This document shows, one piece after another, positions 1 to 6,888 of a DNA stretch of 12,508 nucleotides. Location of the stretch: NCBI GenBank assembly GCA_020851015.1, contig JADZDN010000003.1, positions 1 through 12,508 on the forward strand, read 5' to 3'. The translations under genes were made by a program, and so were the position numbers. The notes under the pieces are model-generated. The model was given only the letters and a program-made list of their open reading frames with translations. It ran no database searches and was not told the DNA's origin. The stretch is from Alphaproteobacteria bacterium. GTDB lineage: Bacteria; Pseudomonadota; Alphaproteobacteria; JAEULC01. Numbering within the stretch: the first letter of the stretch is position 1; each line of letters begins with the position of its first letter.

Positions 1-1404
1 CAGCGCGAGTTCCGCCAGATCTTCCCGGCCGACGGCTGGGTCGAGCACGACGCCGACGAGATCTGGGACAGCGTGCGCGCGGTCTGCCGCGAGGCCCTGC
101 GGGCCGCCAACATCGACGCGACGGCGTTGGCCGGGATCGGCATCACCAATCAGCGCGAGACCACCGTTCTGTGGGAGCGCGCGACCGGCCGGCCGGTCGC
201 CAACGCGATAGTCTGGCAGGACCGCCGCACCGCGGCGCATTGCCAGCGCCTGAAGGACCAGGGCCACGAAGCGATGGTCCGCGACAAGACCGGGCTGGTG
301 CTCGATCCCTATTTCTCGGCCACCAAGCTCGCCTGGCTGCTCGACAACGCGCCGGCCGCGCGCGCGCGGGCCGAGAAGGGCGAGCTTGCCTTCGGCACGG
401 TCGACAGTTTCCTCTTGTGGCGGCTGACCGGCGGCACGGCGCATGCGACCGACGCCACCAACGCCTCGCGCACCATGCTGTTCGATATCGGACGCCAGCA
501 ATGGGACGACGGCCTGCTCGGGCTGTTCGGCGTGCCGCGCGCGGTGCTGCCGCAGGTGCTGGATTCGGCCGCCCTGTTCGGCGTGGCGGAGGCAGGCCTG
601 CTGGGTGCGGCCGTGCCCGTGCTGGGCATCGCCGGCGACCAGCAGGCGGCCGCCATCGGCCAGGCCTGCTTCCAGCCGGGCACGGTCAAGAGCACCTATG
701 GCACGGGCTGCTTCGTGCTGGTCAACACCGGCGGGCGGATCGTGCCGTCGCGCCACGGGCTGATCGCGACTGTCGCCTATCGGCTGGGCGGGCGCGCGAC
801 CTATGCGACCGAGGGCAGCATCTTCAATGCCGGCACGGCGGTGAAATGGCTGCGCGACGACCTGCGGCTGATCCGCGACGCGGCCGAGACCGAGACCCTG
901 GCGCGCTCGATCGCCGACACCGGCGGCCTCTACCTGGTGCCGGCCTTCACCGGCATGGGTGCGCCCTGGTGGGACCCCGATGCGCGCGGCGCGCTTCTGG
1001 GCCTGACGCGCGACAGCGGCGTCGCGCAGATCGTCCGCGCGGCGCTCGAGGCCGCGGCCTACCAGACCTGCGACCTGATCGCGGCGGTGCGCGAGGACGG
1101 CATGGGCGAACTCAGGGGCCTGCGCGTCGACGGCGGCATGGCCGTGAACGACTGGGCCATGCAGTTCCTGGCCGACATGCTGGACCTTCCGGTCGAGCGG
1201 CCGGTGGTAACCGAGACGACCGCGCTGGGGGCGGCGTCGCTGGCGGGACTTCAGGCGGGGGTTTTTTCGTCGCTGGACGAGGTGGAAGCGGCTTGGCGGC
1301 GGGGCCGCCGGTTCGAGCCGGCGATGGACGGGGCGGTGCGCGAGCGCCTGCTCAAGGGCTGGAAAACGGCGGTCGGGCGCGTGCTTTCGGCACGCGCCCG
1401 ATGA
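1..1404 (+). CDS. glpK: Glycerol kinase, 5' end missing
   Basis: This enzyme phosphorylates glycerol with ATP to glycerol 3-phosphate in the cytoplasm. The frame is open from base 1, so the true start lies upstream. The first visible residues ([17 protein letters not shown]) match about residue 33 of E. coli GlpK as I recall it, so about 32 residues are missing, including the N-terminal DQGTT phosphate-binding loop. The 467 visible codons carry the FGGY-kinase landmarks in order: [34 protein letters not shown], the catalytic-base motif GIAGDQQAA (Asp codon at 637-639), [33 protein letters not shown] and [10 protein letters not shown]. The implied full length, near 499 residues, is normal. The stop TGA at 1402-1404 lies right after a perfect hairpin. 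The gene is convergent with the flagellin gene downstream. Any glpF or glpD partners would lie upstream, outside the window. Confidence 0.97.
   Translation, partial: QREFRQIFPADGWVEHDADEIWDSVRAVCREALRAANIDATALAGIGITNQRETTVLWERATGRPVANAIVWQDRRTAAHCQRLKDQGHEAMVRDKTGLVLDPYFSATKLAWLLDNAPAARARAEKGELAFGTVDSFLLWRLTGGTAHATDATNASRTMLFDIGRQQWDDGLLGLFGVPRAVLPQVLDSAALFGVAEAGLLGAAVPVLGIAGDQQAAAIGQACFQPGTVKSTYGTGCFVLVNTGGRIVPSRHGLIATVAYRLGGRATYATEGSIFNAGTAVKWLRDDLRLIRDAAETETLARSIADTGGLYLVPAFTGMGAPWWDPDARGALLGLTRDSGVAQIVRAALEAAAYQTCDLIAAVREDGMGELRGLRVDGGMAVNDWAMQFLADMLDLPVERPVVTETTALGAASLAGLQAGVFSSLDEVEAAWRRGRRFEPAMDGAVRERLLKGWKTAVGRVLSARAR
1373..1401. terminator. Perfect 12-bp hairpin at the 3' end of glpK, possible bidirectional terminator
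   Basis: The arms TCGGGCGCGTGC (1373-1384) and GCACGCGCCCGA (1390-1401) pair perfectly around the loop TTTCG. The hairpin lies inside the last nine glpK codons and ends one base before the TGA. It separates two convergent genes with only 28 bases between their stop codons. No T-run follows on the plus strand. On the minus strand a TTTT run appears about six bases past the stem, so it fits flagellin transcripts somewhat better. Its role as a terminator is inferred from structure and position. Confidence 0.5.
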
Positions 1405-1432
1405 CCACCAGGTAGGGAGCGGACGAGGCGCG

Positions 1433-2260
1433 CTAGCGGAACAGGCTCAGGATCGAGCTTTCGCTCTGCGCGGCGAGGCTCAAGGAGTTGATGCCGAGCT
1501 GCTGGCGGGTCTGCAGGGCCAGCAGGTTGGCGCCTTCCTGGTTCGTGTCGGCGAGCGTCAGCTTGTCCGCGCCTTCCGACAGCGTGTTGACCATCGAGGT
1601 CAGGAAGTCCAGCCGGGTCTGCAACAGCGTGGTCTGCGAGCCCAGCGTCGAGGCCGCGGTACGCAGCTGCCCCAGCGCGCTGGAGTATTCGTCGAGGTCC
1701 GAGTTGATGTCGCCGACCGTGCCCCAGTTGTTGCTGGTCGACGAGATGTTGGCGCCCAGGTTGGCGGCCGACAGGTTGGTGCCGGCGACGGTCAACTCGA
1801 CCGTGGCGTCTTCGTTGAAGTTGACCTGCAGGTTGTCCGGCGTCGCCTTGATCAGGTTCACGCCGTTGTAGCTGGCGTCGTTGATCAGGTTGTCGAGCTG
1901 GGCGGCAAGCTGCTGCGCCTGGTTGGAGAGCGTCGAGCGCTCGGCCGCCGAGGTCGCGTTCTTCGCCGCCGAGGCGAGGCCCTTGAGCTGCTCGACGATC
2001 TTGCTCGCGCTCTCGATGCCGGTCAGCGCCGCCTTCAAGGTCTGGATCGACTGGTCGATGCCGTCCTTGATCTGCGACAGGTCGCTGGCGCGGAAGTTGA
2101 GCGAGCGCGATTGGAAATAGGCCGAGGCGTCATCGAGCGCGCTGTTGACCTTGAGCCCGGTCGCCAGGCGCTCCTGGGTGCGGCCGATCAGCTTGGTGGT
2201 GCCCTGCAGGGCCACCAAGTTCGCCCGCGACGACGCGGACAGTTTGACTTCTTCTGCCAT
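1433..2260 (-). CDS. Flagellin, downstream copy of a tandem pair
   Basis: Structural subunit of the flagellar filament, exported by the flagellar type III apparatus and polymerised outside the cell. The 275 residues contain the conserved N-terminal D0/D1 helices (RTQERLATGLKVNSALDDAS, residues 27-46, then IQTLKAALTGIES) and the C-terminal helices (ANLLALQTRQQLGINSLSLA near residue 244), ending in SILSLFR. There is almost no variable central domain, as in the short flagellins of Rhodospirillum/Magnetospirillum-type bacteria. No signal peptide is present, as expected for type III export. The ATG at 2258-2260 has a GGAG Shine-Dalgarno eight bases upstream. A sigma-54 promoter lies about 65 bases upstream of the start. 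It is about 78% identical to the neighbouring flagellin without gaps. Confidence is high for the family; which filament it builds cannot be told. Confidence 0.97.
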   Translation of the reverse strand: MAEEVKLSASSRANLVALQGTTKLIGRTQERLATGLKVNSALDDASAYFQSRSLNFRASDLSQIKDGIDQSIQTLKAALTGIESASKIVEQLKGLASAAKNATSAAERSTLSNQAQQLAAQLDNLINDASYNGVNLIKATPDNLQVNFNEDATVELTVAGTNLSAANLGANISSTSNNWGTVGDINSDLDEYSSALGQLRTAASTLGSQTTLLQTRLDFLTSMVNTLSEGADKLTLADTNQEGANLLALQTRQQLGINSLSLAAQSESSILSLFR

Positions 2261-2296
2261 GATACGTGCTCCGGTTCCCTTCGCTGGTGGTCTGGT

Positions 2297-2311
2297 CGGG
2301 ATTCTGTCCCG
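2297..2311 (-). promoter_or_regulatory. Small hairpin in the 5' leader of the downstream flagellin
   Basis: On the transcript, CGGGA and TCCCG pair around a five-base loop (CAGAA). With the sigma-54 promoter placed at 2323-2338, transcription should begin near 2312, so the hairpin would form the very 5' end of the mRNA. Flagellin leaders in Caulobacter are known targets of FlbT-mediated mRNA control. A similar role here is speculation. Confidence 0.3.
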
Positions 2312-2322
2312 CCGATCGGTGT

Positions 2323-2338
2323 AGCAAATCCCTTGCCA
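2323..2338 (-). promoter_or_regulatory. Sigma-54 (-24/-12) promoter of the downstream flagellin
   Basis: Read on the minus strand the site is TGGCAAGGGATTTGCT, against the sigma-54 consensus TGGCACGNNNNTTGCW. Only one consensus base differs. The invariant GG and GC are exactly ten bases apart. The predicted start near 2312 gives a leader of about 50 bases before the ATG at 2260. Late flagellar genes in many alphaproteobacteria depend on RpoN with a FlbD-type activator, so the context supports the match. The DNA just upstream (about 2341-2385) is AT-rich, suitable for bending by IHF, though I see no clean IHF site. Confidence 0.88.
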
Positions 2339-2483
2339 GCTTCTATCTCATTGATACTACGTCAATTTATTCGATCCTGGCGCGCAATGCCGGCAATTCT
2401 TGCCGTCTTGCCGCGAGCGCCGGGACCCAAGCTGCCGGGCCGGCGGAGCGTTGCGCCGGCCGCGCCGCTCCTTCGACGCGGAA

Positions 2484-2511
2484 CGGCCGACGGGCTTTCG
2501 CCCGCCGGCCG
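2484..2511 (-). terminator. Hairpin downstream of the upstream flagellin, probable terminator
   Basis: Twelve-base arms at 2484-2495 and 2500-2511 pair with a single A/C mismatch. On the minus strand the loop is GAAA, a stable tetraloop type. The hairpin starts 35 bases past the flagellin stop codon (TAG, complement of 2546-2548). Only a short TT follows, so it is not a perfect intrinsic terminator. Position and stability suggest it ends or protects the mRNA of the upstream flagellin before the next promoter begins. Confidence 0.5.
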
Positions 2512-2545
2512 CTTCCTTGCTGCCCCCGGAAGAACGGACTGCTTG

Positions 2546-3373
2546 CTACTGGAAGAGACGCAGGATCGCCTGCTCGCTTTGCGCGGCGAGGCTGAGCGAG
2601 TTGATGCCGAGCTGCTGGCGGGTCTGGAGCGCGAGCAGGTTGGCGCCCTCCTCGTTGATATCCGCCAGGGTCAGCTTGTCGGAGCCTTCTTTCAGCGTGT
2701 TGACGATGTCGTTGACGAAGTCGAACCGCGTCTGCAGCAGCGTGTTCTGCGAGCCCAGCGTGGCGGCGGCGGTGCGCAGCTGGCCCAGCGCGCTGACGTA
2801 TTCGTCGAGGTCCGCGTTGACGTCGCCGACGGTGCCCCAGTTGTTGGTGGCGGTGGAGATGTTGTTGCCGAGATTCGCGGCCGCGAGGTTCTGGCCGATG
2901 ATGGTCAACTCGAACGTCGCGTCCTCGTTGAAGTTGACCTGCATATTGTCCGGCGTCGCCTTGATCAGGTTGAGGCCGTTGTAACTGGCGTCATTGATCA
3001 GGAGGTCAAGCTGGGCGGCGAGCTGCTCGGCCTGGTTGGCGAGCTGCGAGCGCTCGGCGGTCGAGGTGGTGTTCTTCGCCGCGGCGGCCAGGCCCTTGAT
3101 CTGCTCGACGATGCGCGTCGCCGACTCGATGCCGCCCACGGCAGCCTTCAGGGTCTGGATGGCCTGGTCGATGCCGTCCTTGACGCTGCTCAGGTCGGCG
3201 GCGCGATTGGTCAGCGCGCGGGCCTGGAAGAATGCCGAGGCATCATCGAGGGCACTGTTGACCTTCTGGCCGGTCGACAGGCGTTCCTGGGTTCGCCCGA
3301 TAAGCTTGGTCGTATTCTGCAGCGACAGCAGGTTCACCCGCGTCGATGCGGTAAGCTTTACTTCCTGAGCCAT
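2546..3373 (-). CDS. Flagellin, upstream copy of a tandem pair
   Basis: Second flagellar filament subunit, also 275 residues. It has the same layout as its neighbour: RTQERLSTGQKVNSALDDAS at residues 27-46, a conserved NWGTVGD segment near residue 178, GANLLALQTRQQLG near residue 243, and the C-terminus AILRLFQ. An ungapped hand alignment with the neighbour gives 59 differences, about 78% identity, spread over the length with the last 25 residues best conserved (21 of 25). The start ATG at 3371-3373 has GGAG eight bases upstream, in the context GGAGCACG shared with the other copy. It has its own sigma-54 promoter and downstream hairpin, so the two genes are probably separate transcription units. 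Members of such pairs often differ in timing or place in the filament; that is not visible here. Confidence 0.97.
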   Translation of the reverse strand: MAQEVKLTASTRVNLLSLQNTTKLIGRTQERLSTGQKVNSALDDASAFFQARALTNRAADLSSVKDGIDQAIQTLKAAVGGIESATRIVEQIKGLAAAAKNTTSTAERSQLANQAEQLAAQLDLLINDASYNGLNLIKATPDNMQVNFNEDATFELTIIGQNLAAANLGNNISTATNNWGTVGDVNADLDEYVSALGQLRTAAATLGSQNTLLQTRFDFVNDIVNTLKEGSDKLTLADINEEGANLLALQTRQQLGINSLSLAAQSEQAILRLFQ

Positions 3374-3396
3374 GGTTCGTGCTCCGAGTGCAGTGA

Positions 3397-3410
3397 CACG
3401 TCTTCACGTG
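3397..3410 (-). promoter_or_regulatory. Small hairpin in the 5' leader of the upstream flagellin
   Basis: CACGT and ACGTG pair perfectly around a four-base loop, GAAG on the transcript. It lies between the predicted transcription start (about 3422) and the Shine-Dalgarno of the flagellin at 3373. The paralogue's leader also has a five-base-pair hairpin but with unrelated sequence. A role in mRNA stability or translation is only a possibility. Confidence 0.3.
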
Positions 3411-3432
3411 GTTTTACTGGCCCGCCCCTCTT

Positions 3433-3448
3433 CGCAAGCACCGTGCCA
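3433..3448 (-). promoter_or_regulatory. Sigma-54 (-24/-12) promoter of the upstream flagellin
   Basis: On the minus strand the site reads TGGCACGGTGCTTGCG. It matches TGGCACG and TTGC of the sigma-54 consensus exactly, with GG and GC ten bases apart. The -12 GC is 61-62 bases from the start codon, nearly the same spacing as at the other flagellin (64-65), which supports both calls. Upstream activator (FlbD-like) sites could not be identified by eye. Confidence 0.9.
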
Positions 3449-3540
3449 CAGGCTAACCGTCGGAAATCGCAGGGATTCTCTTGGTTAAAGCCAAGCTTAC
3501 CCCCGGCGGTTATTGACCAGCCGCCGCCGCGGGGGGAAGA

Positions 3541-3574
3541 AATTGCCGGGGTTTTAGCAAAAGCAGCGGCAATT
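3541..3574 (-). terminator. Probable terminator of the gene at 3609-4211
   Basis: AATTGCCG (3541-3548) and CGGCAATT (3567-3574) form a perfect eight-base-pair stem. Inside the loop, TTTT and AAAA can pair around AGC. Read on the minus strand the stem is followed by TTTCTTCC, a modest T-rich tail, and it begins 34 bases beyond the stop codon. A second GC-rich inverted repeat (3500-3509 with 3521-3535, imperfect) lies just beyond and may help separate this gene from the flagellin promoter. Confidence 0.45.
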
Positions 3575-3608
3575 CCGCCCCGGCTGCGCCCCAGCTGCCC
3601 TGGCCCCC

Positions 3609-4211
3609 TCAGGGCCTGGCGAAATCGGCCAGGACCGTGCAGCTCACGTCCCGGAACACCTTGGTGAACTGCCGGTATTCGTCCCAGACGGAATAGACGT
3701 CCAGCGTGGCGCCGTTGGCGAAATCAAAATGGGCGGTGTTGCGGGCGCGGTGGCGCTGGCCGAACAGGAATTCAGGCTCGTTCAGCACGCGGACGGTCTC
3801 GGGATCGCCCACCTGGCGCTGCAGCCGCTCGACCATGGCGATGAACAGCGCGCGGCAATCGACATATTCCTTGGCGTCGGCCGCCAGCAGGTTCTCGTTG
3901 ACGATGCGTTCGACCCGGCCCTGCCGGTTGAACAGAACGCGCAGCCGGAACCGGCTGGCGGCGCGGTCCTGGCCCGGCTCGGGGCGCTCGGTAAGGATCA
4001 CGTACTCGCCGGTATCGCGGTGGAACTCGCCGTCCGGGCGCGCGGCCTTGACTTCGGCCAGCGTCATCCCGAACCGGATTCGGGCATAGCCGTCGAGATC
4101 GCGCTTCTTCTCCGCCGCCGGGACGGCAGGGCCGCCCGCAAGCAGCAGGACCACGAGCATGACCCCGAGGGCGAATCGCCATGCCCCCGGAGCACCACGC
4201 GGCAGGTTCAT
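3609..4211 (-). CDS. Secreted protein of unknown function, possible BamE-like domain
   Basis: I do not recognise this family. From the ATG at 4211 the product has 200 residues: a basic n-region, a hydrophobic stretch (residues 13-29, including VMLVVLLLAGG) and an AVPAA cleavage site, so it should be exported by Sec. There is no lipobox cysteine. Residues 44-60 (RIRFGMTLAEVKAARPDG) resemble the 'GMTxxEV' helix-entry motif of BamE/SmpA-like domains, which is a weak clue. Cys119 and Cys191 could form a disulfide. An open frame extends to an ATG at 4277, but that would add 22 residues before the signal peptide and overlap a candidate -35 box. A TTG at 4217 has better spacing to GAGGA (7 bases) than the ATG (13 bases). 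The gene is divergent from the amidotransferase gene. Confidence 0.8.
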   Translation of the reverse strand: MNLPRGAPGAWRFALGVMLVVLLLAGGPAVPAAEKKRDLDGYARIRFGMTLAEVKAARPDGEFHRDTGEYVILTERPEPGQDRAASRFRLRVLFNRQGRVERIVNENLLAADAKEYVDCRALFIAMVERLQRQVGDPETVRVLNEPEFLFGQRHRARNTAHFDFANGATLDVYSVWDEYRQFTKVFRDVSCTVLADFARP

Positions 4212-4246
4212 CGCCAAGGCCCAGTCCTCAAGAACAGCAACCACTT

Positions 4247-4277
4247 CATATAGGGGCGGTGATGCAACCGGCGTCAA
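4247..4277 (-). promoter_or_regulatory. Candidate sigma-70 promoter for the gene at 3609-4211
   Basis: On the minus strand TTGACG (complement of 4272-4277) matches five of six -35 bases. TATATG (complement of 4247-4252) matches four of six -10 bases. The 19-base spacer is longer than ideal. The predicted start near 4240 leaves room for a leader before the ATG at 4211 and argues against a start at 4277. Confidence 0.4.
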
Positions 4278-4335
4278 TCGCTAGACTGCCGCCCGGCCCC
4301 GTGCGTCAACAAGGGGCGGGAGGAGACCGAAGCCC

Positions 4336-5160
4336 ATGTGCCGTTGGCTTGCCTATGCCGGCAATCCCATCCCCATGTCCACCCTGCTCTTCCAGCCGAG
4401 CAATTCCCTGATCCGCCAGAGCCTGTCGGCGCGCCGGAGCATCGTGCCGACCAACGGCGACGGGTTCGGCCTGGGCTGGTATGCCGACCTGCCCCTGCCC
4501 GGCCTGTTCCGCGACACCATGCCGGCGTGGAACGACGACAACCTGCGCAGCCTGTCCGAGCAGATCCGCTCGCGCCTGTTCTTCGCCCATGTCCGCGCCT
4601 CGACCGGAACCGCGACCACCCGGCTGAACTGCCATCCCTTCCGCCACGAAGGTTGGCTGTTCATGCACAACGGCAAGATCGGCGGCTACCAGATCATCCG
4701 GCGCGAGCTGGAGCAGCTCATTCCCTCCGCCTACTACAACGGGCGCGAGGGCACCACCGACAGCGAGGTGTTCTTCCTGCTCGCCCTTGCCAACGGCATG
4801 TCGCTCGACCCGGTTGCGGCCCTTGCCCGCACCGTCGCGCAGATGGAGGAGGTGATGCAGGCCAATCACGTGGTCGAGCCGATGCGCATCGCCGCCGCCG
4901 CCAGCGACGGGCGGCGGGTGGTAGCGCTGCGCTATTCGACCGACCAGCAGTCGCCCACGCTGTTCTTCGCCTCGGGCGGCGAGGTCGCGGTGCTGGACGG
5001 CGAATGCCGCTTCAGCCAGGGCCGCGGATCGGTGCTGGTGCTGTCCGAGCCGCTCGACGCCGTGCCGGACTACTGGGTCGAGGTGCCGGAAGCCCACGCG
5101 CTGGTGGTCGAGGACGGGATGGTGGCGCTAAAGCCGTTCGCGCCGGCGGCGCTGATCTGA
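4336..5160 (+). CDS. Class II glutamine amidotransferase, YafJ/EgtC-like
   Basis: Ntn-hydrolase glutamine amidotransferase domain, expected to hydrolyse the side-chain amide of glutamine or a gamma-glutamyl substrate in the cytoplasm. The start ATG at 4336 is fixed by the family: the next codon encodes Cys2, which becomes the N-terminal nucleophile once Met is removed (MCRWLAYAGNP). GGGAGGAG lies about ten bases upstream. Other landmarks are TNGDGFGLGWY (residues 39-49), FFAHVRAST (82-90), LNCHPF (97-102) and FMHNGKIGGY (109-118). The length of 274 residues is typical of stand-alone YafJ-type proteins. No synthetase partner or ergothioneine genes (egtB/egtD) are nearby, so the physiological substrate is unknown. 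The stop lies only ten bases from the end of the convergent barrel-protein gene. Confidence 0.93.
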   Translation: MCRWLAYAGNPIPMSTLLFQPSNSLIRQSLSARRSIVPTNGDGFGLGWYADLPLPGLFRDTMPAWNDDNLRSLSEQIRSRLFFAHVRASTGTATTRLNCHPFRHEGWLFMHNGKIGGYQIIRRELEQLIPSAYYNGREGTTDSEVFFLLALANGMSLDPVAALARTVAQMEEVMQANHVVEPMRIAAAASDGRRVVALRYSTDQQSPTLFFASGGEVAVLDGECRFSQGRGSVLVLSEPLDAVPDYWVEVPEAHALVVEDGMVALKPFAPAALI

Positions 5161-5170
5161 CGCGCCCGCG

Positions 5171-5920
5171 TTAGAAGTTGGCGCGAAGCCCCAGCCAGAG
5201 CTGGTGCGAATCGATGCCCAGCTCGAATTCGCCCGCGCCGCCCCCGCTGAACGTCGGATTGTTCATGGTCAGGAAACGGTAGCCAAGCTCGGCGGTGAAC
5301 ATGTCCGTGATTTTGTAGCCGACGCCGACCATCGCCTGGAAGGCCAGCACCGTGTCGCTGTCGTCCGCCAGCTTGAAGTTGTTGCCGCGGCTGTTGCCGG
5401 TCACGTTGTCCAGGCGCACGTTGGCGAAGCCGACGCCGCCGCCGATGAAGGGCTGCAGCGGGCTGCCGAAGTCGATGTCGAGCAGCGCGTTGACGAAGCC
5501 GGTGAAGATGCGCAGGTCGCCGTTCAGCAGCGGGTTGGCGTTGGTATCGGTGCGCGCCGTGCCGCCCAGGTCGCGGTACTGGAACTGCGGCGAGGAGAAG
5601 CTTTCCGCCCCGTGGCTCTCGTAGGTCCCCATCCCTTCCAGCCGCAGCGTGCCCCAGCGATAGCCTGCCGCGCCGCCGCCCCAGCCGCCGCTCGAGGTCC
5701 GCATGTCGCCGCGGTTGATGCCGAAGCCGGTGGCGCCGTTGGAGATCTGGTCGCCCTGGATGCTGGGCGACTCCAGGAAGGAGTAGCCGCCGAAGATGCG
5801 GCCGTAGAACCCCTCGCCGGCCCCCTCGGCGGCCAGCGCCGCCCCGGTGGCGCCGGCCCACAGGACGGCAGCCGACAATGCTGCGAGCATCGCGCTCCTG
5901 GGCTGCGCGCTGCGCATCAT
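5171..5920 (-). CDS. Outer-membrane beta-barrel protein, Opa/OmpA-like porin family
   Basis: Predicted small outer-membrane barrel. Read from the ATG at 5920 it has 249 residues: a Sec signal peptide (MMRSAQPRSAM, a hydrophobic core, then ALAAEG) and a mature part of about 220 residues. The mature part is rich in Gly and aromatic residues with alternating amphipathic strands (FYGRIFGGYSF, LQPFIGGGVGFANVRL, FTAELGYRFLTM). It ends in LWLGLRANF, with the C-terminal Phe recognised by the BAM insertion machinery. The length suits an eight-strand barrel. The frame is open to an ATG at 5980, which would give 269 residues and an unusually long n-region. Neither start has a strong ribosome site, so 5980 remains possible. 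Its function (adhesion, integrity or a pore) cannot be told. Confidence 0.88.
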   Translation of the reverse strand: MMRSAQPRSAMLAALSAAVLWAGATGAALAAEGAGEGFYGRIFGGYSFLESPSIQGDQISNGATGFGINRGDMRTSSGGWGGGAAGYRWGTLRLEGMGTYESHGAESFSSPQFQYRDLGGTARTDTNANPLLNGDLRIFTGFVNALLDIDFGSPLQPFIGGGVGFANVRLDNVTGNSRGNNFKLADDSDTVLAFQAMVGVGYKITDMFTAELGYRFLTMNNPTFSGGGAGEFELGIDSHQLWLGLRANF

Positions 5921-5989
5921 TGCCGACTGCACCCTGCCCCCCCGAGCTGCCCAGGCGGATGTCCCCTTTTGCCGCATCATTTCAGGTCG

Positions 5990-6020
5990 ATTTTCACTCC
6001 CTGGGCGCGCATGCGGTCAA
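5990..6020 (-). promoter_or_regulatory. Weak candidate promoter for the outer-membrane barrel gene
   Basis: On the minus strand TTGACC (complement of 6015-6020) matches five of six -35 bases. GAAAAT (complement of 5990-5995) matches four of six -10 bases, with a 19-base spacer. Initiation would fall near 5983, almost on the ATG at 5980, which favours the start at 5920 unless the mRNA is leaderless. The rest of 5921-6223, between the divergent genes, holds only this and the plus-strand promoter described next. Confidence 0.28.
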
Positions 6021-6154
6021 CGGGTTTCGGCGCGCGGGTAAGACTCGGCCCCCATCCGTGGCACGGCGGCCACATCCGGGCAGGCGGGCCTGTTGAAGAA
6101 TTCTTAAGCTTGCCGGGGACCGGGCACCCAACGGAGCAAATGCCGCGAATCAGA

Positions 6155-6183
6155 TTGCGTCACGACTTCGCGAGTCGTTTAAT
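6155..6183 (+). promoter_or_regulatory. Candidate sigma-70 promoter with an internal inverted repeat, for the first MlaC-like gene
   Basis: TTGCGT (6155-6160) and TTTAAT (6178-6183) are separated by exactly 17 bases. The -10 matches five of six consensus bases and the -35 three of six, including TTG. The spacer contains the inverted repeat ACGACT-TCGCG-AGTCGT (6162-6178), which could be a repressor operator. The start codon at 6224 lies about 35 bases past the predicted transcription start. Confidence 0.42.
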
Positions 6184-6223
6184 GCCGCCGGGGTGTCACA
6201 TCGCATAGTGCAGGTAAAGGGAC

Positions 6224-6865
6224 ATGGCGTTGGCATGGACGAGGGCGGTGGCGACGCTGGCCGTGATCGGCTGGGCGTTGCTGGGGTCGCAGCAGGTCGG
6301 GGCACAGAATGTCGCGCCGGATGAGGCGAAGAAATTCATTACCGACATGGGCAATCGCGCGGTCGCCGCGCTGAGCAAGCAGGGCAGCCCGGGGCAGCGC
6401 AACGCCGAATTCACGGCGCTGATGCTGGACGGCATGGACTTCGATTCGCTCGCCGTCGCCAGCCTCGGCAAGATGGCGCGCACCGCCTCGCCGCCCGAGA
6501 AGAAGGAGTTCACGCGGCTGTTCGCGGCCTACGTGATCGACGTCGCGCTGGAGAAGTTCGGCAACATCCAGATCAACCGCGTCGCGATCGGCGGCACCAA
6601 GACCGAGCCCAACGGCGACGTGAAGGTCAACACCGCGATCGACCGCGCCGGCGACAAGCCGCTGCAGGTCGACTGGCGCGTGCGCAGCGTCGAGGGCAAG
6701 CCCAAGGTCAACGACATGGAGGTCGAGGGCTTCAGCCTCCGGACCCATTACACCGGCGAGTTCGAACGCGCCGGCGTCAGCACGGTCGGCGGCCTGATCG
6801 GCAAGCTGAAGGACCTCAACAAGAACTCGACCGCCTGGCCGGTGGTGCAGCAAGCGATGAAATAG
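6224..6865 (+). CDS. MlaC/Ttg2D-family periplasmic lipid-binding protein, copy 1
   Basis: Predicted periplasmic protein of the MlaC (toluene-tolerance Ttg2D) family, whose known members carry phospholipid between the MlaA-porin complex and the inner-membrane MlaFEDB transporter. A signal peptide covers residues 1-27 (hydrophobic core LAVIGWALLG, cleavage after VGA). The mature part shows the family pattern: DFDSLAVASLGKMARTAS (residues 72-89), EFTRLFAAYVIDVALEKF (94-111) and VEGFSLRTHYTGEF near residue 168. At 213 residues it has the normal length. AAGGGA sits just before the ATG. No mlaF, mlaE or mlaD gene is nearby, so it is an orphan. The hopanoid-associated protein HpnM, a relative, is an alternative identity. 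A strong terminator follows. Confidence 0.88.
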   Translation: MALAWTRAVATLAVIGWALLGSQQVGAQNVAPDEAKKFITDMGNRAVAALSKQGSPGQRNAEFTALMLDGMDFDSLAVASLGKMARTASPPEKKEFTRLFAAYVIDVALEKFGNIQINRVAIGGTKTEPNGDVKVNTAIDRAGDKPLQVDWRVRSVEGKPKVNDMEVEGFSLRTHYTGEFERAGVSTVGGLIGKLKDLNKNSTAWPVVQQAMK

Positions 6866-6888
6866 CCGCCTGCCAAGCTTCCGGGCGT

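Noticed and set aside
2111..3667. Open frame of 518 codons on the plus strand across both flagellin genes
   Set aside because: It runs antisense to two certain flagellins. Its product is rich in Arg, Gly and Val with no recognisable domain. High GC leaves few stops in the mirror frame.
4306..5097. Open frame of 263 codons on the minus strand within the amidotransferase gene
   Set aside because: The plus strand encodes Cys2 and every class II amidotransferase motif. The minus frame has only charged low-complexity sequence.
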